Assembly (NCBI GenBank): GCA_030648135.1
Contig: JAUSIF010000004.1
Span: 1 to 6,314, forward strand
Length of the DNA stretch: 6,314 nucleotides
DNA from: Xanthobacteraceae bacterium
GTDB taxonomy: Bacteria; Pseudomonadota; Alphaproteobacteria; Rhizobiales; Xanthobacteraceae
Direction of reading: 5' to 3'
Part shown: positions 1-5,736 of the stretch, piece after piece
How the letters are laid out: the number at the start of each line of letters is the position of its first letter
Position numbering within the stretch: position 1 is the stretch's first letter
Translations under genes and position numbers: made by a program
Notes under the pieces: generated by a model
Database searches by the model: none
Told to the model about the DNA's origin: nothing
The model's input: only the letters and a program-made list of their open reading frames with translations

Positions 1-229
1 GCACACGCCGTTCTTCACCAATTACCGGCCGCAGTTTTACTTCCGGACCACGGACGTGACCGGGGTGGTGGAACTGCCTGCGGGCACGGAGATGGTGATG
101 CCGGGCGACAACGTGTCCATGACGGTGCAGCTGATCGTGCCGATCGCGATGGAGGAGAAGCTGCGCTTCGCCATCCGCGAAGGTGGAAGAACTGTTGGTG
201 CAGGAGTGGTAGCGAAGATCATCGAATGA
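1..229 (+). CDS. tuf: Elongation factor Tu, C-terminal part (5' end outside window)
   Basis: This is the last 75 codons of EF-Tu, the GTPase that delivers aminoacyl-tRNA to the ribosomal A site. The reading frame starts at base 2 and ends at TGA 227-229. The visible part is the C-terminal beta-barrel (domain III): it begins HTPFFTNYRPQFYFRTTDVTG-like, continues through MVMPGDNV, and ends with FAIREGGRTVGAGVV followed by AKIIE. These blocks are nearly invariant in bacterial EF-Tu. The GTPase domain and domain II lie upstream of the window. Its position just before rpsJ is the usual link between the str and S10 operons in many proteobacteria. The frame is uninterrupted and I see no decay. Whether a second tuf copy exists elsewhere cannot be told from here. 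The identification is essentially certain. Confidence 0.97.
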   Translation, partial: HTPFFTNYRPQFYFRTTDVTGVVELPAGTEMVMPGDNVSMTVQLIVPIAMEEKLRFAIREGGRTVGAGVVAKIIE

Positions 230-230
230 A

Positions 231-261
231 ACTTCACCTCTCCCCATTGGGAGAGGGAAGT
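231..261. repeat. Hairpin palindrome right after tuf (CCTCTCCC/GGGAGAGG)
   Basis: The arms CCTCTCCC (237-244) and GGGAGAGG (249-256) pair perfectly around a 4-base loop. The stem continues with ACTTC (231-235) against GAAGT (257-261), leaving A236 as a single bulge, so 13 base pairs form in total. It starts one base after the tuf stop codon. No T-run follows the stem on the + strand, so it is not a standard intrinsic terminator. Similar CCCTCTCCCC…GGGGAGAGGG palindromes are, as I recall, common between genes in Rhizobiales genomes. A REP-like repeat or an mRNA-stabilising or processing hairpin is therefore more likely. Pairing is seen directly; function is inferred. Confidence 0.7.
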
Positions 262-275
262 GAGCAAGAACGTGG

Positions 276-298
276 ATGGCCGGAACCAATCCGGCCAT
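276..298. repeat. Second hairpin palindrome (ATGGCCGGA/TCCGGCCAT) before rpsJ
   Basis: ATGGCCGGA (276-284) and TCCGGCCAT (290-298) form a perfect 9-bp stem with the 5-base loop ACCAA. The flanking context is GTGG before and GACG after. Together these resemble a GTGGATGGCCGGG…CCCGGCCATGACG palindrome that I recall as a very common intergenic repeat in Bradyrhizobium and its relatives. The stem ends 20 nt upstream of the rpsJ ATG, so it would sit at the edge of the initiating ribosome's footprint. No T-run follows it, which argues against a terminator. The family assignment is from memory and has not been searched. Confidence 0.68.
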
Positions 299-318
299 GA
301 CGGAAGAAAGAGAAGAAA

Positions 319-627
319 ATGAACGGCCAGAACATCCGGATCCGCTTGAAGGCGTTCGATCACCGCATTCTCGACGCCTCCACCAAGGAGATCGTGGCGA
401 CGGCCAAGCGTACCGGCGCGCAGGTGCGCGGGCCGATTCCGCTGCCGACGCGGATCGAGAAGTTCACCGTCAACCGCAGCCCGCACATCGACAAGAAGAG
501 CCGCGAGCAGTTCGAAATGCGCACCCACAAGCGGCTCCTCGATATCGTCGATCCGACGCCGCAGACGGTCGATGCGCTGATGAAGCTCGATCTTGCCGCC
601 GGCGTCGACGTCGAGATCAAGCTCTGA
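319..627 (+). CDS. rpsJ: 30S ribosomal protein S10 (NusE)
   Basis: S10 is a protein of the 30S head and, as NusE, a partner of NusB and NusG in transcription antitermination. The product has 102 residues, the usual family length. The N-terminal strand IRIRLKAFDHRILD (about 6-19) is typical, as is the RTGAQVRGPIPLPT segment (31-44). The central loop with RSPHIDKKSREQFEMRTHKR (53-72) is the tip that inserts into the 30S head. The C-terminus LPAGVDVEIKL-type reads LAAGVDVEIKL. The ATG at 319 is the family start. Its ribosome binding site is weak: a purine-rich AGAGAAG lies just upstream and no full GGAGG is present. The gene begins the S10 group and follows tuf after 89 nt that hold two hairpins. 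The identification is certain. Confidence 0.98.
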   Translation: MNGQNIRIRLKAFDHRILDASTKEIVATAKRTGAQVRGPIPLPTRIEKFTVNRSPHIDKKSREQFEMRTHKRLLDIVDPTPQTVDALMKLDLAAGVDVEIKL

Positions 628-652
628 GCAAGGGAACAGGACAGAGACGAAA

Positions 653-1492
653 ATGCGTTCCGGCGTGATCGCCCAGAAACTCGGCATGACCCGCATCTTC
701 ACGGATGCGGGCGAGCACGTGCCCGTCACGGTGCTCCTGCTCGATCATTGCCAGGTGGTCGGCCACCGCAGCATCGAGAAGAACGGCTATGTGGCGCTGC
801 AGCTCGGCGCCGGCAAGCGCAAGGTCAAGAACGTGTCGAAGCCGATGCGCGGTTATTTCGCCGCCGCCAAGGTCGAGCCCAAGAAGAAGCTCATCGAGTT
901 CCGCGTCAGCGCCGACGCGCTCATCCCGGTCGGCGCCGAGATCACGGCCGATCATTTCGTGGTCGGCCAGTTCGTCGATGTCACCGGCACCTCGATCGGC
1001 AAGGGTTTTGCCGGCGGCATGAAGCGGTGGAATTTCGGCGGCTTGCGCGCCTCCCACGGCGTGTCGGTCTCGCATCGCTCGATCGGTTCGACCGGCGGAC
1101 GCCAGGATCCCGGCAAGACCTTCAAGAACAAGGGCATGCCGGGCCAGATGGGCAACGTCACCGTGACCACGCAGAATCTCAAGGTCGTGCGCACCGATCC
1201 CGCCCGCGGGCTCTTGTTGCTGGAGGGTGCGGTGCCGGGCGCCGAGGGCGGCTGGATCCAGGTGCGCGACGCGGTGAAGCGGCCGCTGCCCAAGGAAGCG
1301 CCGAAGCCCGGTGCCTTCCGCGAGCCCGGTGCGGCACCGGTCGAGGCGAAGCCCGAGCCAAAGGCCGAAGCCAAACCGGCGCCGAAGGCTGAAGCGAAAG
1401 CGGAACCCAAAGCCGTGCCCAAGCCTGAGACCAAGACCAAGGCGCCGGCCGCCAAGGGCAAGTCGAAACCGAAGGGCGGGGGGAAGAAGTGA
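653..1492 (+). CDS. rplC: 50S ribosomal protein L3 with long Lys/Ala/Pro/Glu C-terminal tail
   Basis: L3 is an early-assembling 23S rRNA binding protein whose extended loop reaches toward the peptidyl transferase centre. The product is 279 residues, compared with 209 in E. coli. The body (1 to about 212) has the start RSGVIAQKLGMTRIF, then DVTGTSIGKGFAGGMKRWNF (109-128), SHGVSVSHRSIGSTGGRQDPGK (134-155) and the end LLLLEGAVPGAEGG (187-200). Gln151 matches the glutamine that PrmB methylates in E. coli (Q150). Residues from about 213 to 279 are low-complexity, rich in K, A, P and E, with KAEAK repeated, and end GGGKK. The open frame reaches further upstream, but ATG 653 fits the family N-terminus and has AGGGAACAGG upstream. 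The stop overlaps the rplD start by one base. Confidence 0.97.
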   Translation: MRSGVIAQKLGMTRIFTDAGEHVPVTVLLLDHCQVVGHRSIEKNGYVALQLGAGKRKVKNVSKPMRGYFAAAKVEPKKKLIEFRVSADALIPVGAEITADHFVVGQFVDVTGTSIGKGFAGGMKRWNFGGLRASHGVSVSHRSIGSTGGRQDPGKTFKNKGMPGQMGNVTVTTQNLKVVRTDPARGLLLLEGAVPGAEGGWIQVRDAVKRPLPKEAPKPGAFREPGAAPVEAKPEPKAEAKPAPKAEAKAEPKAVPKPETKTKAPAAKGKSKPKGGGKK

Positions 1493-2112
1493 TGGAAATC
1501 CCCGTGCACTCGCTCGACGGCAAGAAGGCCGGATCGGTCAAGCTTTCGGACGCGATCTTCGGTCTGGAGCCGCGCCCCGATCTCCTGCATCGTTGCGTCA
1601 ACTGGCAGCTCGCCAAGCGCCAGGCCGGCACCCACAAGGTGAAGAACCGCGCCGAGATCTGGCGCACCGGCAAGAAGATGTACGCGCAGAAAGGCACCGG
1701 CGGCGCCCGCCATGGCTCGGCGCGCGCCAATCTTTTTCGCGGCGGCGGCCGGTCGTTCGGCCCGCAGGTGCGCAGCCACGCGGTCGATCTCACCAAACAG
1801 ATGCGCGCGCTCGCGCTCAAACATGCGCTGTCGGCCAAGGCCAAGAGCTCCGATTTGATCGTGCTTGCCGAGGCGAAGCTGGGCGAGCCCAAGACCAAGA
1901 CGCTCGCCAAGAATTTCGAGAAGCTCGGCCTGTTGAACGCGCTCGTCATCGACGGTGCCGAGATCGAGAAGAATTTCGGTCTCGCCGCCCGCAACCTGCC
2001 GCAGATCGACGTGCTGCCGGTCGCCGGCATCAATGTCTATGACATCCTGCGGCGCACCAAGCTCGTGCTCACCAAGGCCGCGCTCGATCAATTGGAGGCG
2101 CGACTGAAATGA
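1492..2112 (+). CDS. rplD: 50S ribosomal protein L4
   Basis: L4 binds 23S rRNA, and its extended loop lines the narrow part of the peptide exit tunnel next to L22. In E. coli it also represses its own operon. The product has 206 residues, a normal length. The tunnel loop is clear: GTHKVKNRAEIWRTGKKMY then AQKGTGGARHGSARANLFRGGGRSFGP (about 46-91). Lys67 corresponds to E. coli K63, a known macrolide-resistance position, and is unchanged. The C-terminal globular part ends VYDILRRTKLVLTKAALDQLE. ATG 1492 shares its A with the rplC stop (TGATG). The G-rich run GGCGGGGGGAAG that ends rplC serves as its Shine-Dalgarno. A GTG just before the ATG is also in frame but is less likely to be the start. 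Confidence 0.97.
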   Translation: MEIPVHSLDGKKAGSVKLSDAIFGLEPRPDLLHRCVNWQLAKRQAGTHKVKNRAEIWRTGKKMYAQKGTGGARHGSARANLFRGGGRSFGPQVRSHAVDLTKQMRALALKHALSAKAKSSDLIVLAEAKLGEPKTKTLAKNFEKLGLLNALVIDGAEIEKNFGLAARNLPQIDVLPVAGINVYDILRRTKLVLTKAALDQLEARLK

Positions 2113-2483
2113 GCAAGAACGCCGCCAAGGCCAAAGCCAAGGCCAAAACCAAAACCAAAACCGAGGCCAAGGCCGCCTCGGCGGCGGGTCCGATGGACCC
2201 GCGCCATTACGACGTGATCCTCGCGCCGGTGGTGACCGAGAAGGCGACCAAAGTATCGGAGCACAATCAGGTCGTGTTCCGGGTGGCGCTCGGTGCCAGC
2301 AAGCCGGAGATCAAGGAAGCGGTCGAGAAGCTCTTTAATGTGAAGGTGAAGGGCGTCAACACCTTGGTCAAAAAGGGAAAAACCAAACGCTTCCGGGGCG
2401 TGCGCGGCTTCCAGGGCGACTTCAAGAAAGCGATCGTGACCCTCGAGGAAGGTCACTCCATCGACGTGACCACCGGGCTCTGA
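2109..2483 (+). CDS. rplW: 50S ribosomal protein L23 with Ala/Lys-rich N-terminal extension
   Basis: L23 sits at the mouth of the peptide exit tunnel and docks trigger factor and SRP. The 124-residue product is about 25 longer than the usual 95-100. The core starts near DPRHYDVILAPVVTEKATKV (30-49). Glu44 in VTEKAT corresponds to the E. coli trigger-factor contact E18. The core continues with AVEKLFNVKVKGVNTLVKKGK and FKKAIVTLEEGHSIDV. Residues 1-28 are an Ala/Lys/Thr tail built from AK and TK pairs. ATG 2109 overlaps the rplD stop as ATGA and has a good GGAGG at 2094-2098, ten bases away. An internal ATG at 2193 would give a 96-residue standard L23 but lacks a clear ribosome binding site, so the longer form is preferred. 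The start remains less certain than the identity. Confidence 0.95.
   Translation: MSKNAAKAKAKAKTKTKTEAKAASAAGPMDPRHYDVILAPVVTEKATKVSEHNQVVFRVALGASKPEIKEAVEKLFNVKVKGVNTLVKKGKTKRFRGVRGFQGDFKKAIVTLEEGHSIDVTTGL
2124..2171 (+). repeat. Eight tandem hexanucleotide units in rplW 5' end
   Basis: Eight in-frame six-base units run head to tail. They are variants of GCCAAG: GCCAAG, GCCAAA, GCCAAG, GCCAAA, ACCAAA, ACCAAA, ACCGAG, GCCAAG. They encode residues 6-21 of L23 as AK, AK, AK, AK, TK, TK, TE, AK. Unit changes would add or remove two residues without breaking the frame. The array lies wholly within the N-terminal extension and does not touch the conserved core. Confidence 0.85.
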
Positions 2484-2500
2484 GGCGGGGGAGAGGCAGC

Positions 2501-3340
2501 ATGGCGCTCAAGACCTACAAGCCCGCGACGCCCGGCCTGCGCCAGCTCGTGCTCGTCGACCGCGCCGGGCTATGGAAGGGCAAACCGGTCAAGGCTCTCA
2601 CCCAGGGAAAGATCGGCACCGGCGCCCGCAACAACCTGGGCCGCATCACCGTGCGCTTCCGCGGCGGCGGCCATAAGCGCGCGCTGCGTCTCGTCGACTT
2701 CAAGCGCTCGAGGCGCGACGCGCCGGCCACGGTCGAGCGGCTGGAATACGATCCCAACCGCACCGCGTTCCTGGCGCTGGTGAAATATTCCGACGGCGCG
2801 CTCTCCTATATCCTCGCGCCGCAGCGCCTCGGCCCCGGCGACACCGTGGTCGCCGGCGAGAACGTCGACGTGAAGCCGGGTAATGCGATGCCGCTGGAGA
2901 ACATTCCGGTCGGCACCATCGTCCATAATGTCGAGCTCAAGATCGGCAAGGGCGGGCAGCTGGCGCGTTCGGCCGGCACCTACGTGCAGATCGTCGGCCG
3001 CGACCAGGACTATTGCATCTTGCGGCTCAAATCGGGCGAGCAGCGGCTGGTCAACGGGCGCTGTTTCGCGACCGTGGGCGCGGTCTCCAATCCCGATCAC
3101 ATGAACATCTCGATCGGCAAGGCGGGCCGCAATCGCTGGAAGGGGTGGATGCCGCATAACCGCGGCGTCTCGATGAACCCGGTCGATCACCCGCACGGCG
3201 GCGGCGAGGGCCGCACCTCGGGCGGGCGCCATCCGGTGACGCCGTGGGGCTTCCCGACCAAGGGCAAGAAGACGCGCAAGAACAAGCGCACCGCCAAATT
3301 CATCGTATCCAGCCGCCACGCGCGGAAAAAGGTGGAGTGA
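2501..3340 (+). CDS. rplB: 50S ribosomal protein L2
   Basis: L2 is one of the most conserved ribosomal proteins. It supports subunit association and peptidyl transferase activity and forms an intersubunit bridge. The product is 279 residues, a standard length for the family. It begins MALKTYKPATPGLRQ and has the RNA-binding RGGGHKRALRLVDFKR segment (54-69). The centre carries ENIPVGTIVHNVELKIGKGGQ (133-153). The near-universal MNPVDHPHGGGEGRTSGGRHP lies at 225-245. The histidine of DHPHGG (about 230) matches the E. coli H229 implicated in activity. The C-terminal basic tail reads TRKNKRTAKFIVSSRHARKK. It lies 17 nt after rplW with a strong GGGGGAGAGG before the ATG. Two bases separate its stop from rpsS. 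Nothing unusual is seen. Confidence 0.98.
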   Translation: MALKTYKPATPGLRQLVLVDRAGLWKGKPVKALTQGKIGTGARNNLGRITVRFRGGGHKRALRLVDFKRSRRDAPATVERLEYDPNRTAFLALVKYSDGALSYILAPQRLGPGDTVVAGENVDVKPGNAMPLENIPVGTIVHNVELKIGKGGQLARSAGTYVQIVGRDQDYCILRLKSGEQRLVNGRCFATVGAVSNPDHMNISIGKAGRNRWKGWMPHNRGVSMNPVDHPHGGGEGRTSGGRHPVTPWGFPTKGKKTRKNKRTAKFIVSSRHARKKVE

Positions 3341-3342
3341 TC

Positions 3343-3723
3343 ATGGCCCGCTCGGTTTGGAAAGGCCCGTTCGTCGACGGCTATCTCTTGAAGAAGGTGG
3401 ATGCCGCGCGCGCCTCGGGCCGCTCGGAAATGATCAAGATCTGGAGCCGGCGCTCGACCATCTTGCCGCAGTTCGTCGGCATCACCTTCGGCGTCCACAA
3501 CGGCACTAAGCACATCCCGGTGCATGTGACCGAGGAAATGGTCGGCCACAAGTTCGGCGAGTTCTCGCCGACCCGCACCTTCCACGGCCATTCCGGCATC
3601 CGTACCGCCAAGCAGCGCGCCGAGGCGGAGTCCGCCGGCGCTTCGGGCGGCGCCTCCGGTGCCGCGCCGGGCGCGCCAGTCGCCGCACCGGCGGCCGCAC
3701 CCGCGGCCGGCAAGAAGAGTTGA
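3343..3723 (+). CDS. rpsS: 30S ribosomal protein S19 with Ala/Gly/Pro-rich C-terminal tail
   Basis: S19 is a 30S head protein that pairs with S13 and lies close to the A-site tRNA and bridge B1a. The core runs MARSVWKGPFVDGYLLKK (1-18), IKIWSRRSTILPQFVG (31-46), the HNGTKHIPVHVTEEMVGHKFGEFSPTRTF stretch (52-80), and HGHSG (81-85). The usual family length is about 92. Here the product is 126 because a tail of about 35 residues follows QRAEAE. It contains only A, G, P, S, V, K, Q, R and E, and ends AAGKKS. The open frame extends upstream into rplB, but ATG 3343 gives the family start and has GGTGGAG just before it. The rplV start comes 11 nt after the stop. Confidence 0.97.
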   Translation: MARSVWKGPFVDGYLLKKVDAARASGRSEMIKIWSRRSTILPQFVGITFGVHNGTKHIPVHVTEEMVGHKFGEFSPTRTFHGHSGIRTAKQRAEAESAGASGGASGAAPGAPVAAPAAAPAAGKKS

Positions 3724-3734
3724 GAGAGAACGCG

Positions 3735-4115
3735 ATGGGCAAGCCGGCACGGGCACGAGTGCTCAAGGAAAACGAGGCCAAGGCGGTTTCACGCATGCTG
3801 CGCGTGAGCCCACAGAAGCTCGGCCTCGTCGCCACGCTCATTCGCGGCAAGAAGGTGGCCTCCGCGCTCGCCGATCTGCAGTTTTCGAAGAAGCGCATCG
3901 CCAAGGATGTCAAAAAGTGCCTGGAATCCGCGATCGCCAATGCCGAGAACAATCACGACCTCGACGTCGACGATCTCTTGGTCGCCGAGGCCTATGTCGG
4001 CAAGGCGCTGGTGATCAAGCGTTTCAATGCGCGTGGGCGCGGCCGTATGGCGCGGGTGATGAGACCGTTTTCGAACCTCACCATCGTCGTGCGTGAGGTG
4101 GAGGAGAAAGCCTGA
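3735..4115 (+). CDS. rplV: 50S ribosomal protein L22
   Basis: L22 contacts all six 23S rRNA domains, and its beta-hairpin lines the exit tunnel opposite L4. The product is 126 residues, near the usual size for alphaproteobacteria. The N-terminal region has VSRMLRVSPQKLGLVATLIRGKK (18-40). The middle helix holds KDVKKCLESAIANAENNHDLDVD (57-79). The hairpin lies around ALVIKRFNARGRGRMARVMRPF (91-112), and strand NLTIVVREVEE closes it. The hairpin arm shows no deletion of the kind linked to macrolide resistance. A TTG at 3720 is in frame, but ATG 3735 gives a family-like start with GAGAGAG upstream. The stop overlaps the rpsC ATG by one base. Confidence 0.97.
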   Translation: MGKPARARVLKENEAKAVSRMLRVSPQKLGLVATLIRGKKVASALADLQFSKKRIAKDVKKCLESAIANAENNHDLDVDDLLVAEAYVGKALVIKRFNARGRGRMARVMRPFSNLTIVVREVEEKA

Positions 4116-4819
4116 TGGGTCAGAAGGTCAATCCGATCGGGCTTCGGCTCGGCATCAACCGCACCTGGAACTCGCGCTGGTTCGCCCGCAAGGGCGAATA
4201 CTCGCGCCTCCTGCACGAGGACATCAAGATCCGCGGCTGGCTGATGCAGCAGTTGAAGCAGGCGGCGGTGTCCAAGATCGTGATCGAGCGGCCGCACAAG
4301 AAGTGCCGGGTCACCATCCATTCGGCGCGGCCCGGCGTCGTCATCGGCAAGAAGGGCGCCGACATCGACAAGCTGCGCAAAGCCGTCACCAAAATGACCG
4401 ACAGCGAGGTCATCATCAATATCGTCGAGATCAGGAAGCCCGAGCTCGACGCGCATTTGGTGGCGGAATCGATCGGCCAGCAGCTCGAGCGCCGCGTCGC
4501 CTTCCGCCGCGCCATGAAGCGCGCGGTGCAGTCGGCGATGCGGCTGGGCGCCGGCGGCATCCGCATCAATTGCTCGGGCCGGCTCGGCGGCAACGAGATC
4601 GCGCGCATGGAATGGTACCGCGAGGGCCGGGTGCCGCTGCACACGCTGCGCGCCGACGTCGACTACGGCACCGCCACCGCCTTCACCACCTACGGCACCT
4701 GCGGCGTGAAGGTGTGGATCTTCAAGGGCGAGATTCTCGAGCATGACCCGATGGCGCAGGACAAGCGTCTGGCCGAGAGCGAAGCCTCCAGCGGCCGGCC
4801 GCGGCGCGACGCGGCCTGA
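4115..4819 (+). CDS. rpsC: 30S ribosomal protein S3
   Basis: S3 is a 30S head protein at the mRNA entry channel. With S4 and S5 it helps unwind mRNA structure. The product is 234 residues, the same size class as E. coli S3 (233). It starts MGQKVNPIGLRLGINRTWNS. The KH domain carries the loop GKKG at 78-81 (PGVVIGKKGADIDKL). FRRAMKRAVQ (130-139) holds the two arginines and the lysine matching the E. coli helicase residues R131, R132 and K135. The C-terminal domain shows SGRLGGNEIARMEWYREG then RVPLHTLRADVDYG and the end VKVWIFKGEI. A short polar tail follows, ending GRPRRDAA. GGAGGAG lies before the ATG, which shares its A with the rplV stop. Confidence 0.98.
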   Translation: MGQKVNPIGLRLGINRTWNSRWFARKGEYSRLLHEDIKIRGWLMQQLKQAAVSKIVIERPHKKCRVTIHSARPGVVIGKKGADIDKLRKAVTKMTDSEVIINIVEIRKPELDAHLVAESIGQQLERRVAFRRAMKRAVQSAMRLGAGGIRINCSGRLGGNEIARMEWYREGRVPLHTLRADVDYGTATAFTTYGTCGVKVWIFKGEILEHDPMAQDKRLAESEASSGRPRRDAA

Positions 4820-4843
4820 AACGAAATCGAACGAGAGTGACCC

Positions 4844-5254
4844 ATGCTGCAACCGAGCCGCACCAAGTTCCGCAAGGCATTCAAGGGCCGCATTCACGGC
4901 CATGCCACCAGCGGCAACGAGCTCGCCTTCGGCCAATACGGCTTGAAGGCGGTCGAGCCCGCTCGCGTGACCGCGCGCCAGATCGAGGCGGCGCGGCGCG
5001 CCATCACCCATTACATGAAGCGGTCGGGGCGGGTGTGGGTGAACATCTTCCCCGACGTGCCGATCTCCAAGAAGCCGGTCGAGGTGCGCATGGGCAAGGG
5101 CAAGGGCGTGCCCGAGTTCTGGGCGGCGCGGGTGAAGCCGGGGCGGATCATGTTCGAGGTCGACGGCGTGGACGAGGCGACCGCGCGCGAGGCGTTTCGG
5201 CTCGCCGCCGCCAAGCTTCCGATCAAAACGCGCTTCGTCGCGCGCATCATCTGA
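4844..5254 (+). CDS. rplP: 50S ribosomal protein L16
   Basis: L16 sits beside the A-site tRNA elbow and completes late 50S assembly. The product has 136 residues, the standard length. It begins MLQPSRTKFRKAFKGRIHGHA, followed by LAFGQYGLKAVEPARVTARQIEAARRAI. The conserved VRMGKGKG (81-88) contains Arg82, which corresponds to the E. coli arginine R81 that is hydroxylated. The C-terminal part reads AREAFRLAAAKLPIKTRFV. The pattern, including HGHATSGNELAFG, is typical of alphaproteobacteria. It lies 24 nt after rpsC with a moderate GAGAGTGA ribosome binding site. The rpmC start follows 14 nt after the stop. Confidence 0.97.
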   Translation: MLQPSRTKFRKAFKGRIHGHATSGNELAFGQYGLKAVEPARVTARQIEAARRAITHYMKRSGRVWVNIFPDVPISKKPVEVRMGKGKGVPEFWAARVKPGRIMFEVDGVDEATAREAFRLAAAKLPIKTRFVARII

Positions 5255-5268
5255 GCGGGGAGCGTGAG

Positions 5269-5478
5269 ATGAAAGCCGGGGATGTACGCGCCATGACCGT
5301 CGATCAACTCGACGACGAGGTGCTGAAACTCAAGAAGGAGCAGTTCAATTTGCGCTTCCAGAAGGCGACGGGTCAGCTCGAGAACACCACGCGCGTGCGG
5401 GTGGTGCGCCGGGACATCGCGCGCATGCAAACGATCGCGCGCGAAAAACGAGCCGCCGCGGCGGCCAAGGGCAAGTGA
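5269..5478 (+). CDS. rpmC: 50S ribosomal protein L29
   Basis: L29 is a small helical protein at the exit tunnel next to L23. The product is 69 residues, slightly longer than the 63 of E. coli. It reads MKAGDVRAMTVDQLDDEVLK, then LKKEQFNLRFQKATGQLENT, which is the family signature, and RVVRRDIARMQTIAREKR. The end AAAAAKGK is a short Ala/Lys tail. A helix–turn–helix hairpin is expected. The same frame is open from far upstream through rplP, so the start has to be set by homology. ATG 5269 has GGGGAG at 5257-5262 and fits the family. MTVDQL at residue 9 is an alternative but lacks a binding site. The gene sits between rplP and rpsQ as expected. Confidence 0.96.
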   Translation: MKAGDVRAMTVDQLDDEVLKLKKEQFNLRFQKATGQLENTTRVRVVRRDIARMQTIAREKRAAAAAKGK

Positions 5479-5487
5479 GGTAGGTCG

Positions 5488-5736
5488 ATGCCGAAACGCG
5501 TGCTCATGGGCGTCGTGATCAGCGACAAGCAGGACAAGACGGTGGTGGTGCGGGTCGAGCGCCGCTTCACCCATCCGCTCCTGAAGAAGACGGTGCGGCG
5601 CACGAAGAAATATCACGCCCACGACCAGAACAACGCCTGCAAGGTCGGCGATCAGGTACGGATCGAGGAACACCGGCCGATCTCCAAGCTGAAGCGCTGG
5701 ATCGTGGTCGAGGGCGGCAAGACGGCCGGAAAGTGA
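5488..5736 (+). CDS. rpsQ: 30S ribosomal protein S17
   Basis: S17 is a primary 16S rRNA binding protein of the 30S body and belongs to the OB-fold class. The product is 82 residues, the usual length. It starts MPKRVLMGVVISDKQDKTVVV, followed by RVERRFTHPLLKKTVRRTKKY (22-42). HAHDQNNACKVGDQVRIEEHRPISKLKRW spans 43-71. The VGD turn and the RPISKLKRW segment are diagnostic. GAGGTAGG precedes the ATG, nine bases after the rpmC stop. A 58-nt spacer follows it, the longest gap inside the ribosomal protein run. Confidence 0.97.
   Translation: MPKRVLMGVVISDKQDKTVVVRVERRFTHPLLKKTVRRTKKYHAHDQNNACKVGDQVRIEEHRPISKLKRWIVVEGGKTAGK

Noticed and set aside
230..318. An intrinsic terminator between tuf and rpsJ.
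   Set aside because: Both hairpins lack a following T-run on either strand. Read-through into rpsJ is expected.
230..318. An E. coli-type S10 leader for L4 autoregulation.
   Set aside because: The gap is only 89 nt and its hairpins look like repeat palindromes. I see no match to the known leader architecture.
276..668. A + strand frame starting inside the second hairpin and running through rpsJ.
   Set aside because: It overlaps rpsJ in another frame, its product is Arg/Ala shadow sequence, and its ATG is part of the palindrome.
1478..1483. A run of six G near the rplC stop as a -1 frameshift site giving an L3–L4 fusion.
   Set aside because: The run is explained as the rplD Shine-Dalgarno. 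A shift would enter the rplD frame, but there is no stimulatory structure or precedent that I know of.
952..2091. A 379-codon open frame on the minus strand across rplC and rplD.
   Set aside because: It is antisense to two certain ribosomal protein genes. Its composition is a GC-rich shadow of their codons, and I recognise no family.
2570..3319. A minus-strand frame of 249 codons inside rplB.
   Set aside because: It is fully antisense to L2, which is conserved throughout, so it is a shadow.
3992..5011. A 339-codon minus-strand open frame across rplV, rpsC and rplP.
   Set aside because: It lies opposite conserved genes, with His/Asp/Ala/Arg-rich shadow composition and no recognisable domain.
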